Source: DASYTH01 sp035762905 (GTDB taxonomy: Bacteria > Actinomycetota > Actinomycetes > Mycobacteriales > Pseudonocardiaceae). Taken from it: a DNA stretch of 64,000 bases. The notes under the pieces are model-generated. The model was given only the letters and a program-made list of their open reading frames with translations. It made no database searches and was not told where the DNA came from. The position numbers and the translations under genes were made by a program. Positions 35,572 to 43,362 of this stretch are shown one piece after another; positions within the stretch are counted from its first letter, which is position 1; the number at the start of each line of letters is the position of its first letter. Location: the NCBI RefSeq assembly GCF_035762905.1, contig NZ_DASUCC010000095.1, positions 1 to 64,000 of the forward strand. The letters are read 5' to 3'.

Positions 35572-36020
35572 CCGCGGTATCGACCTCCCCGGCACACGCC
35601 GGTCTTGGCCGCGTTCTGGACGACATCACCGCCGAACGCGAATCCCAGTACACCCTCTGGAGCTTCCAGCATCAGATGCCGGACGGTACGGGTCCACAGT
35701 GGACCAATCTGGCCGATACGGCGCGCCGCGAATGCGAGCACGCCAGCGAGACCGGACAGCTTTCCTGGCGCCACGTCCTGGTCGAAGAGGTCGCCGAGGC
35801 TCTCGCCGAAGCAGACCCGGCTCGATTGCGCCGTGAACTCGTCCAGGTCGCCGCCGTCGCCGTCCAGTGGCTCCAAGCCATCGATCATCGCAGCACGCCA
35901 GCCGCACAGAACGGGGAGAACGTATGGCCCTCACCACCGAGCTGCTCCTCGCCCGCCACGGCGAGGCCGTCTGCAACGTCGCCGGGATCGTCGGCGGCGA
36001 CCAAGGCTGCACCGGCCTGA
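35568..36020 (+). CDS. MazG-like nucleotide pyrophosphohydrolase
   Basis: ATG 35568, 150 residues. An all-alpha MazG pattern is visible: ITAERESQYTLWSFQHQM, TARRECEHASETGQLSW, and the metal-binding EEVAEALAEADPARLRREL followed by VQVAAVAVQWLQAI. Such enzymes split NTPs or dNTPs to the monophosphate and PPi. In this operon it could supply CMP or dCMP to the thymidylate-synthase homologue. The last 30 codons overlap the start of the phosphatase gene by about 97 bases and look like read-on sequence, so the functional part probably ends near residue 118. Confidence 0.65.
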   Translation: MTAVSTSPAHAGLGRVLDDITAERESQYTLWSFQHQMPDGTGPQWTNLADTARRECEHASETGQLSWRHVLVEEVAEALAEADPARLRRELVQVAAVAVQWLQAIDHRSTPAAQNGENVWPSPPSCSSPATARPSATSPGSSAATKAAPA

Positions 36021-36577
36021 CCACCCGAGGCCGCTGGCAGGTTGAACGACTGGCCGCCCGACTCGCCCGCGACCACGCCGACCGTCCGATCGATGTCATC
36101 TACACCACGCCGCGCCGCCGGGCGCAGGAGACCGCCGAGGTCGTCACTCGCACGCTCGCCCTGCCGGCCGTGATCGAAGCCGATCTCCGCGGCCCCGACC
36201 ACGGCGAAGCCGACGGACACCCGTGGCATGAGGTCAAGTCCGCGTTCGGCGGACCACCGCAACACAACCCCGACCAGCCCTACGCGGCCGGCTCGGAATC
36301 CTGGAACACCTACCTCGATCGGGCCACCCGCACCTTGGAGGACATCCTGTCCCGCTACGACGGACACCGCGTCCTCGTGCTGGCCCACGGCGAAACCATT
36401 GAAGCCGCCCACACCCTCCTGCTCAACCTCCCACCCGGCACCTGCCGCCACGCCAGGTTCGTGACCGACCACGCCTGCCTGACCCACTGGCAGCGGCACA
36501 TCAACCGCCTCAATCAAGCAGTGTGGATGCTCCTGGCCCACAACGACATTCGCCACCTCTCCGAGGACCAACCGTGA
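35924..36577 (+). CDS. Histidine phosphatase (phosphoglycerate-mutase-like)
   Basis: ATG 35924 with GGGGAG eight bases upstream; 217 residues. The catalytic RHG box is LLLARHGEAVCN. The second Arg is in YTTPRRRAQETAEVV and the second His in VLVLAHGETIEAAHTLL. This branch removes phosphate from small molecules or sugar phosphates. Following a MazG and kinases, it may dephosphorylate a nucleotide intermediate to the nucleoside. Active-site residues are complete. Confidence 0.8.
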   Translation: MALTTELLLARHGEAVCNVAGIVGGDQGCTGLTTRGRWQVERLAARLARDHADRPIDVIYTTPRRRAQETAEVVTRTLALPAVIEADLRGPDHGEADGHPWHEVKSAFGGPPQHNPDQPYAAGSESWNTYLDRATRTLEDILSRYDGHRVLVLAHGETIEAAHTLLLNLPPGTCRHARFVTDHACLTHWQRHINRLNQAVWMLLAHNDIRHLSEDQP

Positions 36578-37383
36578 CAACGGCACACGATTTGCTGAAC
36601 CTCTGCCGCCAGCACTTCGACCCGCGTGCCGAACCGATCGCACACTCCGCCGGCCGCGAACAGACCGCGGTGCTGCGGGCGGCCACCCGCCACGGCGAAG
36701 TGATCGTCAAAGCCCACCGCGACCGTGAACGGCACAACAGTGAGCGAAACGCCTACCGACGCTGGGCGCCGGCACTGGGCGAACGGGCGCCGCGTCTGCT
36801 CACCGAGATCGACGATCCGCCAGCGGTCGTCATCACCGCCCTACCCGGCGCCCCAGTCGCCGGGCTCCCACTGCCGCCCGACGCTGAGCGCGACGTCTTC
36901 GCCCAAGCCGGCGCCATCCTCGCGGCCTGGCACACCGCAGGACCACCACACGACACGCCGAACATGGCGGCCTGGCTCGCCGACCGCGGCACGCAATGGC
37001 TCCAGCTCGCCGACCCGATCCTGCCCGCCACCCGTCGGTTCGAGATCCGCGCACATCTACGCGACCTCGCCACACTCGGCCCGATTCCCACTGTGCCGTG
37101 CCATCTGGACTTCACCCCACACAACCTCATGCGCGCACCTGACGGCGCCGTTCGCATCATCGATTTCGAGCACGCCCGGTACGACCTCGCCGCGCGCGAC
37201 CTGGTCCGCATCGCCAGCCGGATCTGGCCGGACCGCCCCGACCTCGAAGACGCTTTCCTGGCCACCCACGGGCCGTTATCCGATCTCGACCGGCAGGTCA
37301 TCGAGCACTGCACTCACCTGGACAACCTCACGGCCACAGTGCGCGCCACCGGCCGCGCACTGCCCGCTGTCACCCCGACGTAG
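36574..37383 (+). CDS. Aminoglycoside-phosphotransferase-fold protein 2
   Basis: GTG 36574 in a GTGA overlap; 269 residues. A full APH/choline-kinase plan: nucleotide-binding lobe with GEVIVKAHRD (catalytic Lys), gatekeeper segment VVITALPGAPV, catalytic loop TVPCHLDFTPHNLM with Asp and Asn, and metal motif VRIIDFEHARYDLAARDL. Compared with protein 1 of this operon it keeps both lobes. It may be a self-resistance kinase or a biosynthetic step; two distantly related kinases in one operon favour different substrates. Confidence 0.75.
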   Translation: MTTAHDLLNLCRQHFDPRAEPIAHSAGREQTAVLRAATRHGEVIVKAHRDRERHNSERNAYRRWAPALGERAPRLLTEIDDPPAVVITALPGAPVAGLPLPPDAERDVFAQAGAILAAWHTAGPPHDTPNMAAWLADRGTQWLQLADPILPATRRFEIRAHLRDLATLGPIPTVPCHLDFTPHNLMRAPDGAVRIIDFEHARYDLAARDLVRIASRIWPDRPDLEDAFLATHGPLSDLDRQVIEHCTHLDNLTATVRATGRALPAVTPT

Positions 37384-37398
37384 ACACCCGGAGCGTTC

Positions 37399-38688
37399 AT
37401 GATCCCCACCACCCGCATCACCGTCATCGGCAGCGGCTACGTCGGGCTGACTACCGGAGCCTGCCTGGCCTCTCTGGGCCACACCGTGACCTGTGTCGAC
37501 AACGACCCGGACACGGTCGGGGCACTGCGCAATGGCCGAACACACCTCGCCGAGCCGGACATGGACAATCTCATCCGCGGTGGACTCGACAGCGGCACGC
37601 TCAAGTTCGACACGGCAACCGTTACCGCCGTCGCCGACGCTGACATCGTCTTCCTATGCCTACCAACGCCCGGCCACGCGGACGGTTCTGCCGACCTGTC
37701 AGCTATTGAGCAGACCGTCGCAGCGATACGCGATCGGCTGCGCTCCGGCACCGTCCTGGTCATCAAGTCCACGGTTCCAGTGGGCACCAACAACGCGCTC
37801 CGCGCAGCCCTGGAACGGCCGGACATCGCGGTCACATCCAACCCGGAGTTCCTCCGCGAAGGCCACGCCGTCTACGACTTCCTCCACCCCACCCGCATCC
37901 TCATCGGCGCGGAAGACCCAGCCGCAGCCAAGAAGGTCACCGCGCTCTACGACGCCGTGCGCGCCGAGACCATCATCACCGACCCAGCCACCACAGAGCT
38001 GGCCAAGTACGCCGCCAACTGCTTCCTCGCCACCAAACTCTCCTACGTCAACACCCTCGCCGAGCTGTGCGAGACCTTCGGCGCCGACATCACCGACCTG
38101 ACCTACGTACTCGGCGCCGATCCCCGTATCGGCGCCGACTACCTACGCCCCGGCCCAGGCTGGGGCGGCCCCTGCCTACCCAAGGACGCGCGCGCACTCC
38201 TCCACCAGTCCCAGCAAGCCGAAGTCAACTTCCCCATCCTGGCCGCCGCGATCGCCAGCAATGCCCACCACCACGACCGCGTGATCGCCCGCCTCACCAC
38301 CGAACTTGGTCACTGCCTCGCCGGAGCCCACATCGGCGTCCTCGGCCTGACCTTCAAGGCCGGCACCAACGACCTACGCGCCTCCCCCGCGACTCAGATC
38401 GTTCAAGCGCTGACCGACCACGGCGCCATCGTCACCGCCCACGATCCCACCGTCGACCGTGACGTTCTCGGGCTCACCGTGGTCTCCGACCCGCACGACG
38501 TCGCCACCGATGCCACCGCGCTCGTGTTGCTCACCGACTGGTCCGAATACCGCACACTCGACTGGACCCGCATCAGCTCCCGCATGACCGGCGACCTGGT
38601 CCTGGACAGCCACAACGCGCTCGACGACCGACGCCTGGCCGACGCCGGCCTGCGTTACCTCGGCGTTGGCCGCCGGTCGACAGGCTAA
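37399..38688 (+). CDS. UDP-glucose 6-dehydrogenase family protein
   Basis: ATG 37399, 15 bases after the previous stop; 429 residues, normal for the family. NAD-binding motif ITVIGSGYVGLTTGACLA, VDNDP, FLCLPTPGHADGSAD, VIKSTVPVGT and NPEFLREG are all present. The catalytic Cys lies in PGPGWGGPCLPKDARAL, and TFKAGTNDLRASPA closes the C-terminal UDP-binding domain. The product should be a UDP-uronic acid, most likely UDP-glucuronate. In cytosine nucleoside pathways such as those for blasticidin and mildiomycin, UDP-glucuronate is the sugar donor. It is the last gene of the operon. Confidence 0.88.
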   Translation: MIPTTRITVIGSGYVGLTTGACLASLGHTVTCVDNDPDTVGALRNGRTHLAEPDMDNLIRGGLDSGTLKFDTATVTAVADADIVFLCLPTPGHADGSADLSAIEQTVAAIRDRLRSGTVLVIKSTVPVGTNNALRAALERPDIAVTSNPEFLREGHAVYDFLHPTRILIGAEDPAAAKKVTALYDAVRAETIITDPATTELAKYAANCFLATKLSYVNTLAELCETFGADITDLTYVLGADPRIGADYLRPGPGWGGPCLPKDARALLHQSQQAEVNFPILAAAIASNAHHHDRVIARLTTELGHCLAGAHIGVLGLTFKAGTNDLRASPATQIVQALTDHGAIVTAHDPTVDRDVLGLTVVSDPHDVATDATALVLLTDWSEYRTLDWTRISSRMTGDLVLDSHNALDDRRLADAGLRYLGVGRRSTG

Positions 38689-38775
38689 CCGCGCTTCCTG
38701 TGCCGACCCGACCGCCTTACCTGCTAGAGATCCGACTCCGCTCGCTGCACAAACGCGGCAGAGCACGATGGCGTC

Positions 38776-39270
38776 GTGGTGAGCGACGATGTCCACGCGG
38801 CAGCCCGGCGACTGGCCGCGCAAGCCCACGAAGTCGGTCGCGCGTCCGGCCGGAATCGGTGGCATAAGGCCCTGCAGCGGATCAGCCGAGGAAGACTCGC
38901 CCAGCCAAAGGGCGGGCCGACCGCTTCTATCTCAGGCACGCCATGGCAAGACACACCCTCGCATGAGCGGCAGGGATGGCTCGAGCGAGCCGCCAAGCTC
39001 GACGGCGAGATCGTGTTCGCCGTCGACTACCAGATCTGCGATCGCTGCCGATGTGGCTGGGTCGAACAGCCTTACACCGAACCAGAGTATCAACGGTGTG
39101 GCCTGGCCAGCGCAGGTCTGGCCGCACTGCGCGCCGAACATCCAGGGCTAAGTTGGCACACCCTCGGCGGGCACTTCCGCGACTCAGAAGCATTCTGGAC
39201 AGCCGTCGGTACCGGCATACCCGGTGGTTATCAGCAGCGGCTGCCCTGTCCGCACATTGACTCAAGCTGA
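38776..39270 (+). CDS. GNAT-like acetyltransferase fold protein
   Basis: GTG 38776, 164 residues. The C-terminal half has a GNAT-like order: a central strand IVFAVDYQICDRC, a turn CGWVEQPYTEPEYQRCGLAS (standing in for the acetyl-CoA loop) and a helix AGLAALRAEHPGLS. The Cys pair CDRCRCGW suggests a bound metal or simple coincidence. It is 88 bases beyond the UDP-glucose dehydrogenase and could be read from the same transcript. It is the last gene before the repeat array. Activity is uncertain because the RxxGxG/A motif is imperfect. Confidence 0.5.
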   Translation: MVSDDVHAAARRLAAQAHEVGRASGRNRWHKALQRISRGRLAQPKGGPTASISGTPWQDTPSHERQGWLERAAKLDGEIVFAVDYQICDRCRCGWVEQPYTEPEYQRCGLASAGLAALRAEHPGLSWHTLGGHFRDSEAFWTAVGTGIPGGYQQRLPCPHIDSS

Positions 39271-39317
39271 CTTCCTACCCAGGTGCGCCCCATGGATAAC
39301 CTGGCAGGCGAGGCACG

Positions 39318-39355
39318 TACTGGCAGGCTCGGGTATTCGTTCGAGCGTATTCGCG
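39318..39355. repeat. Array repeat A (leftmost core copy)
   Basis: The core TACTGGCAGGCTCGGGTATT is followed by a second GCGTATTCG after six bases. The left arm seen in other copies is absent; instead a nearby partial copy CTGGCAGGCGAGGCACG precedes it. It lies between the GNAT-like gene and the stop of the membrane-protein gene and is the left limit of the array. Confidence 0.75.
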
Positions 39356-39501
39356 TCGTCTCATCTCGTTCCGGCTGCGTGTGGTCAGTAGGACGCTGCT
39401 GCTGCTAGCACCACCGTGGCCAAGAGCAGGCTGATCGAGGCCAGCAGTAGCCATGTTGCTCTGCGGAGTTTGAGGTAGCGGTAGCGGTGCAGGTGGGAAA
39501 T

Positions 39502-39903
39502 TCACCACAACTCGTCAAGGGCTCCTTGGAGCTGTTGTTCCGCAGATTGAGCCATCATCGTCACTCGGAACTGCTCGAAAGTTGGCCACCTGCGACTGAT
39601 GCCGGACAGGTCGTAGAGCGTCGATGCGTCGCTGCGCGGCTCGGAGAATCTGCGTTCGGTGCGACGCAGCATGACCAACGCCTGCGTCGCGTGCGCGACC
39701 GAGCCAGCGACGAGCAACAAGGTGCCGAGCGTCGCTGCGAACACCCACGGGCTCAGCGACCCGGATCCTTTGAGCGAAAACGCCAGCGCTGTCCCGGCAA
39801 CAACCAGCGTGTTCGTATTCAATACCGCCCCGGCCCGCGTCGACACGGCAGTACGCTGCCCATCTTCCCGAACGAGGTGCCAGTGAACGGTTTCGAGGGC
39901 CAT
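39502..39903 (-). CDS. Two-TM membrane protein (array gene)
   Basis: I take ATG 39903; the frame extends to 40017 without better signals. 133 residues. After a short polar start come two hydrophobic segments, AVLNTNTLVVAGTALAFSL and VFAATLGTLLLVAGSVAHA, and then a cytosolic helical tail (QFRVTMMAQSAEQQLQGAL). The RTAVSTRAGAVLNTN entry to the first helix recalls Pycsar-type TM effectors, and the plan is like the membrane protein at 12211, but the similarity is architectural. It is followed by repeat A, the position seen for other array genes. Confidence 0.5.
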   Translation of the reverse strand: MALETVHWHLVREDGQRTAVSTRAGAVLNTNTLVVAGTALAFSLKGSGSLSPWVFAATLGTLLLVAGSVAHATQALVMLRRTERRFSEPRSDASTLYDLSGISRRWPTFEQFRVTMMAQSAEQQLQGALDELW

Positions 39904-40050
39904 GCCTCTTGCCCTGTCGGTAGAGCCTTCTGTAGTCACCAAACGATTATCGATATCAAGTCGCGGATGACATTGGGTTTGCCGGTCGCCGCCGAGGATC
40001 ACATGGGCTGTCGACATGGCGGGTGTTCATGTTCGGGCGCTTGGGTCGCG

Positions 40051-40566
40051 CTAGTCGAGGGTGTAGAGACCGCTGGTCAGCGCGGGTGCTCCGAGCTCGG
40101 CTCGTGCGGCATTGACGAATGCCGCTTCGGCAGCGCGCAGTCCAGCCAGTCCCTTATCACCGACGACTCCGTCGGGGTTGTTGGCCCGGGCCACGGCCAG
40201 AGCAAACAGTGTGGTTCGCAGGTTCCGCGCACTCTGCACGGTCTCGGCGCTGCGAACAACGAGCAGCACTTCAGCTGAAGCGCTCTCCAACTCGAGGTGG
40301 AAAGTTGGGTCTTGGAGAACGTGGATCGGTCCGGCCGACCCCAGGTGGGGCACGATGGTGATCTCCGTGTTGAGGTCTTTGACGTAGGAGACGAACCGCC
40401 GTGCGGCAGCCACGTAGCCGCCGCCAGCGGCGCGGATGGCGTCTCGTTCACGCCGCTCCTGCTCGCGTTGCCAGGTCTCACGCTGACTGCGTGAGGAGAG
40501 CACTCCACCGATCCAAACTCCGATCAATGCAGCAATCGGTCCCATCACCAACGTCAGGCTGGTCAT
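40051..40566 (-). CDS. Membrane-anchored protein of unknown function (array gene)
   Basis: ATG 40566, 171 residues; the frame upstream to 40818 is Arg-rich shadow sequence and is excluded. A single N-terminal membrane helix (LVMGPIAALIGVWIGGVL) is followed by a charged helix SSRSQRETWQREQERRERDA and a soluble helical domain ending GLYTLD. The shape is common in actinomycete accessory regions, with no known function. It lies 148 bases upstream of the two-TM gene in the same direction, with no repeat between them, so the two may share one cassette. Confidence 0.55.
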   Translation of the reverse strand: MTSLTLVMGPIAALIGVWIGGVLSSRSQRETWQREQERRERDAIRAAGGGYVAAARRFVSYVKDLNTEITIVPHLGSAGPIHVLQDPTFHLELESASAEVLLVVRSAETVQSARNLRTTLFALAVARANNPDGVVGDKGLAGLRAAEAAFVNAARAELGAPALTSGLYTLD

Positions 40567-40619
40567 GTCGTTGGTATCGCCGAATCGCGGCGCAAGTTGC
40601 ACCCCGCCCCCGGACAGTG

Positions 40620-40907
40620 CAGCTGACCTGGCACCTCGCCATGCAGAACGTCGCCCTCGAGCAGCTCCGCGCGGACCGCGTTCTCCACGAAGCCCTCGCC
40701 GTTGACGCCGACCCCCTGCACCTCGCGAAGGCGTTCGGCGTGAGCACACAGACCGCGATCGACTACTCCGAGATCGCCCGCACCCTGCTCGCCCGCCCCG
40801 TCGAGGACCAGCCACCAACCCTCAACAAGCAACCACACCCAACACCCCCAACACCGTCCATGCCTCGCGTTCGAGAACCGGATTCATACGAACCCACCGC
40901 GTTCTAA
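40620..40907 (+). pseudogene. C-terminal remnant of an integrase-like gene
   Basis: The plus frame from about 40620 reads VQLTWHLAMQNVALEQLRAD, then ADPLHLAKAFGVSTQTAIDY and ARTLLARPVEDQ. I recognise this as the tail, ending in an HTH-like segment, of a class of actinomycete plasmid/element recombinases. Nothing of the catalytic domain remains and there is no start signal, so it is a fragment. Its presence inside the array, opposite to the other genes, points to past recombinase-module turnover. Confidence 0.4.
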
Positions 40908-40924
40908 ACACTGGCGACCAAAAT

Positions 40925-41045
40925 TGGTTGGGTTCCCACCAGTAAAGCTTCAGCCCCAGTGAACACGAGCAAGTCTGCCGGGCAAGTCTGCTACTGGCAG
41001 GCTCGCGTATTCGTTTGACGCGTATTCGTTTGACGCGTATTCGCG
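40925..41045. repeat. Array repeat B (extended)
   Basis: The core CTACTGGCAGGCTCGCGTAT (40991) is followed by extra tandem 15-bp units: GCGTATTCGTTTGAC occurs twice and then GCGTATTCG. The left 65 bases (GGTTGGGTTCCCACC... GAACACGAGCAAGTCTGC) match the left side of repeat E, so left flank types recur. The repeat lies 45 bases beyond the stop of the paralogue at 41090. Confidence 0.85.
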
Positions 41046-41089
41046 TGTGCCGACTACCTAACGCTGCAATGGCGACGGGCGCTGGTGGG

Positions 41090-42550
41090 TCAAGTCTTGC
41101 GGACAGCGCTGGTGAAACCGGCGATGAACAGGGTGGCGAAGGCCCACGCCGACAAGCGCAGTGTCCAGCCGGTGGCCATGAGGACCTGACCAGTGGTGGT
41201 GTCGGTGGTGTCGCAGCGTGCGCGAGCGCCAGTGGTGATCAACGGGGTGCCCAAGTCGAGGCCGACGCTGATTCGTTCCACCAGGGTGCAGCCGAGTGAT
41301 GTGGATGTTGTTCGAGTCTGCATGAGGCCGCCGTGGCCACCGAGGATGACTGCGAGCACCACAGCGATGAAAACGACGGCGAACAAGCCGATGAGTGCCC
41401 GCCACGGTTGGTAGCCGTAGCCGAGAGTGAGTCCGGTGATGCGAGCCCAGGCACGTTCGGTGCGTTCGGTGATCGCTCCGCGGCGGATCTGGTTGCGGCG
41501 TTGTTCCATCAGGATCCGGCGAGCTTCGCTGTCGTGTCCGGCAGCGCGGTGTGCAGCGGCTAGTTGCTGGTAAGGCTGAGCCGCGTAGTCAGGGGTGCCC
41601 TCAGACAGCAGCTTCAGCCATGAACCGGCGGAGAGGCCGACGGGGAGCTGTCTGTAGGTCAGCCCATCGACATTGAGCCGCGCTTGTGGATCGGTTAGGT
41701 GCTCGAGCTGCGCCGGGTTGAACACCAGAACGCCATTCACCCGAGCATCGGCCAGGTAGACAGCGACATCATCGCCGGCGCCAGTCGCTTTAAACCGGCC
41801 ACGCAGATACACGATCTGGTCGACCTGGAGGCCGCCAGCGTTGAGGGCGGGCCCGGAGTCGTTGCGCAGTGTCGCGTCGCTGCAATCCAGCAGGCCGATG
41901 TGGGCGGCAATCAGCCGGACTGTCGCGAACTCACCTGCGCCGGTCGCCTCGAACCCACCACACAACGACACGGACTGGTCGACCTTGAGGCCACTGGCGT
42001 TGAGGGCGGGCCCGGAGTCGTTGCGCAGTGTCGCGTCGGTGCAATCCAGCAGGCCGAAGTGGGCCCAGTATGCGTTTATTGCGCCGTCGTTGCTATGTCC
42101 CTGGACCGTTGCGGAGTCGACAGCGAGCACGGCGGTGGTGAGCCTAGCTACGTGTAACGCGGGCTCATGAGGGTGCTCGAGTCGACACCCAGACAGGACA
42201 AGCCCAGCGAGGTGGGCGTCATTGGCCACGAGTCCCTCGGCGAGCAGGCAGTCGGACAGTTCGAGCCAAATCTTGCTCATAATCTTCTCAAGATCCACGC
42301 GGCCGGCGATACGGGCTCCACGCAGACGCAGCCCGTGTGGGTCCGGGTCGGTGGCTAGTCGTCCTCGCATGATGTCGCGCACTACCCACGCGCGGATGGT
42401 TCGTGACATATCCCATCCACGCATAGCGGCTTCGTTGACGGGTTGCTCACCGGCCAAGTCGAGGAGCTCTCCGCGCTCGACGTACTCGACCAATAGCCGC
42501 TCTACGGGTGTAAGCGCACCGAGTTCCTCAGCCGCAGTAGCCATGTCCAT
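41090..42550 (-). CDS. Beta-helix-repeat membrane protein, paralogue 1 (2 repeats)
   Basis: ATG 42550 (or 42544), 486 residues; upstream sequence belongs to a decayed relative. The N-terminal domain shared by all four paralogues has PVERLLVEYVERGELLDLAG and DPDPHGLRLRGARIAGRVDLEN. The middle has two about-52-residue repeats of the form LRNDSGPALNA.GLxVDQSVxL, pentapeptide-like and predicted to coil as a beta-helix. A helical YAAQPYQQLAAAHRAAGHDSEA region follows, then two membrane helices (WRALIGLFAVVFIAVVLAVI; LSAWAFATLFIAGFTSAV) ending in RKT. Relatives are often labelled membrane-associated oxidoreductase without evidence. Role unknown. Confidence 0.75.
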   Translation of the reverse strand: MDMATAAEELGALTPVERLLVEYVERGELLDLAGEQPVNEAAMRGWDMSRTIRAWVVRDIMRGRLATDPDPHGLRLRGARIAGRVDLEKIMSKIWLELSDCLLAEGLVANDAHLAGLVLSGCRLEHPHEPALHVARLTTAVLAVDSATVQGHSNDGAINAYWAHFGLLDCTDATLRNDSGPALNASGLKVDQSVSLCGGFEATGAGEFATVRLIAAHIGLLDCSDATLRNDSGPALNAGGLQVDQIVYLRGRFKATGAGDDVAVYLADARVNGVLVFNPAQLEHLTDPQARLNVDGLTYRQLPVGLSAGSWLKLLSEGTPDYAAQPYQQLAAAHRAAGHDSEARRILMEQRRNQIRRGAITERTERAWARITGLTLGYGYQPWRALIGLFAVVFIAVVLAVILGGHGGLMQTRTTSTSLGCTLVERISVGLDLGTPLITTGARARCDTTDTTTGQVLMATGWTLRLSAWAFATLFIAGFTSAVRKT

Positions 42551-42920
42551 AGGTCGACGGGAAGGCCCGTCCCCGTTACTGCCGATGCGGCAGAAGTTAA
42601 CCGCTCGGCGTCCACAGCCGCAGCACTGACGTGCCCGAGTAGGCATTCGATCAGAACCAGGCTGTGAAGGTTCGCGTCGCGAGCGTTGATGCCCCTCGTC
42701 GAGGAACACAGCTGGTGAACTCAAGCGAGATTGTGCTGGGTTAGGTCGTCCAGGTCGAGCCAGCCAGCGACGCGGGCTCCCCGCACCCGCAGACGTGCGG
42801 GTCGAGATCGGCAACGACCTGGCCGCGCCGGATATCCCGGAGCAACCTTGCGACACCGTTCGGGTCGTGCCCACCCCCGCATAGCGACCTCATCAACCAG
42901 CCCATCTGCAGTTCATTGCC
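42551..42920 (-). pseudogene. Fragment of a fifth beta-helix paralogue
   Basis: Read on the minus strand across frames, this stretch gives VDEVAMRGW, RGARVAGWLDLDDL, and INARDANLHSLVLIECLLGH, all matching the N-terminal domain of the neighbouring paralogues. Frameshifts and a TGA break it and it stops where paralogue 1 begins. It is probably a truncated duplicate left by recombination between array genes. Confidence 0.65.
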
Positions 42921-43241
42921 GCTTCGGTTAGCAGCGCGCAGCGCGCCGCGCGACCTTGCCGGACGTGCGCACGTCGCGCGCCGTGAAGCTTCAGGGGATC
43001 GACGAGCGCTCCGACCACTACACCTCCGAGCGCGGCCGCGGCGCCGATCAATGCTGGTGTCACAAACTGCCACATGGCCCTAGAGATCCGGCGATCTTGG
43101 CGTTGGTGCTACCCGCCAACCGAGTGATTCGAGAGCGAGGAGTTGCAGGCACACTGGTTCGTCTGCCGCCACTGTTACGTAGGTTGCCGCTGGTCGGTGC
43201 ATGCCGGCGGGCGAGCGTGTTCTTTGCAATGCCAAGCTACC

Positions 43242-43311
43242 CGTAATCGCATCAGACGGAATACGCCACTTTGCTACTGGCAGGCTCGCGTATTCGATCG
43301 ACGCGTATTCG
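43242..43311. repeat. Array repeat C
   Basis: The left arm CGTAATCGCATCAGACGGAA pairs with the right arm GCGTATTCGATCGACGCG with one unpaired G; between them lies the conserved TTGCTACTGGCAGGC. It is 52 bases beyond the stop of paralogue 2. Confidence 0.85.
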
Positions 43312-43362
43312 TGCCTGATCGGGTGGCGGGGTGCTGGTGGGCCGGTTGATGGGTGGGGTGGC

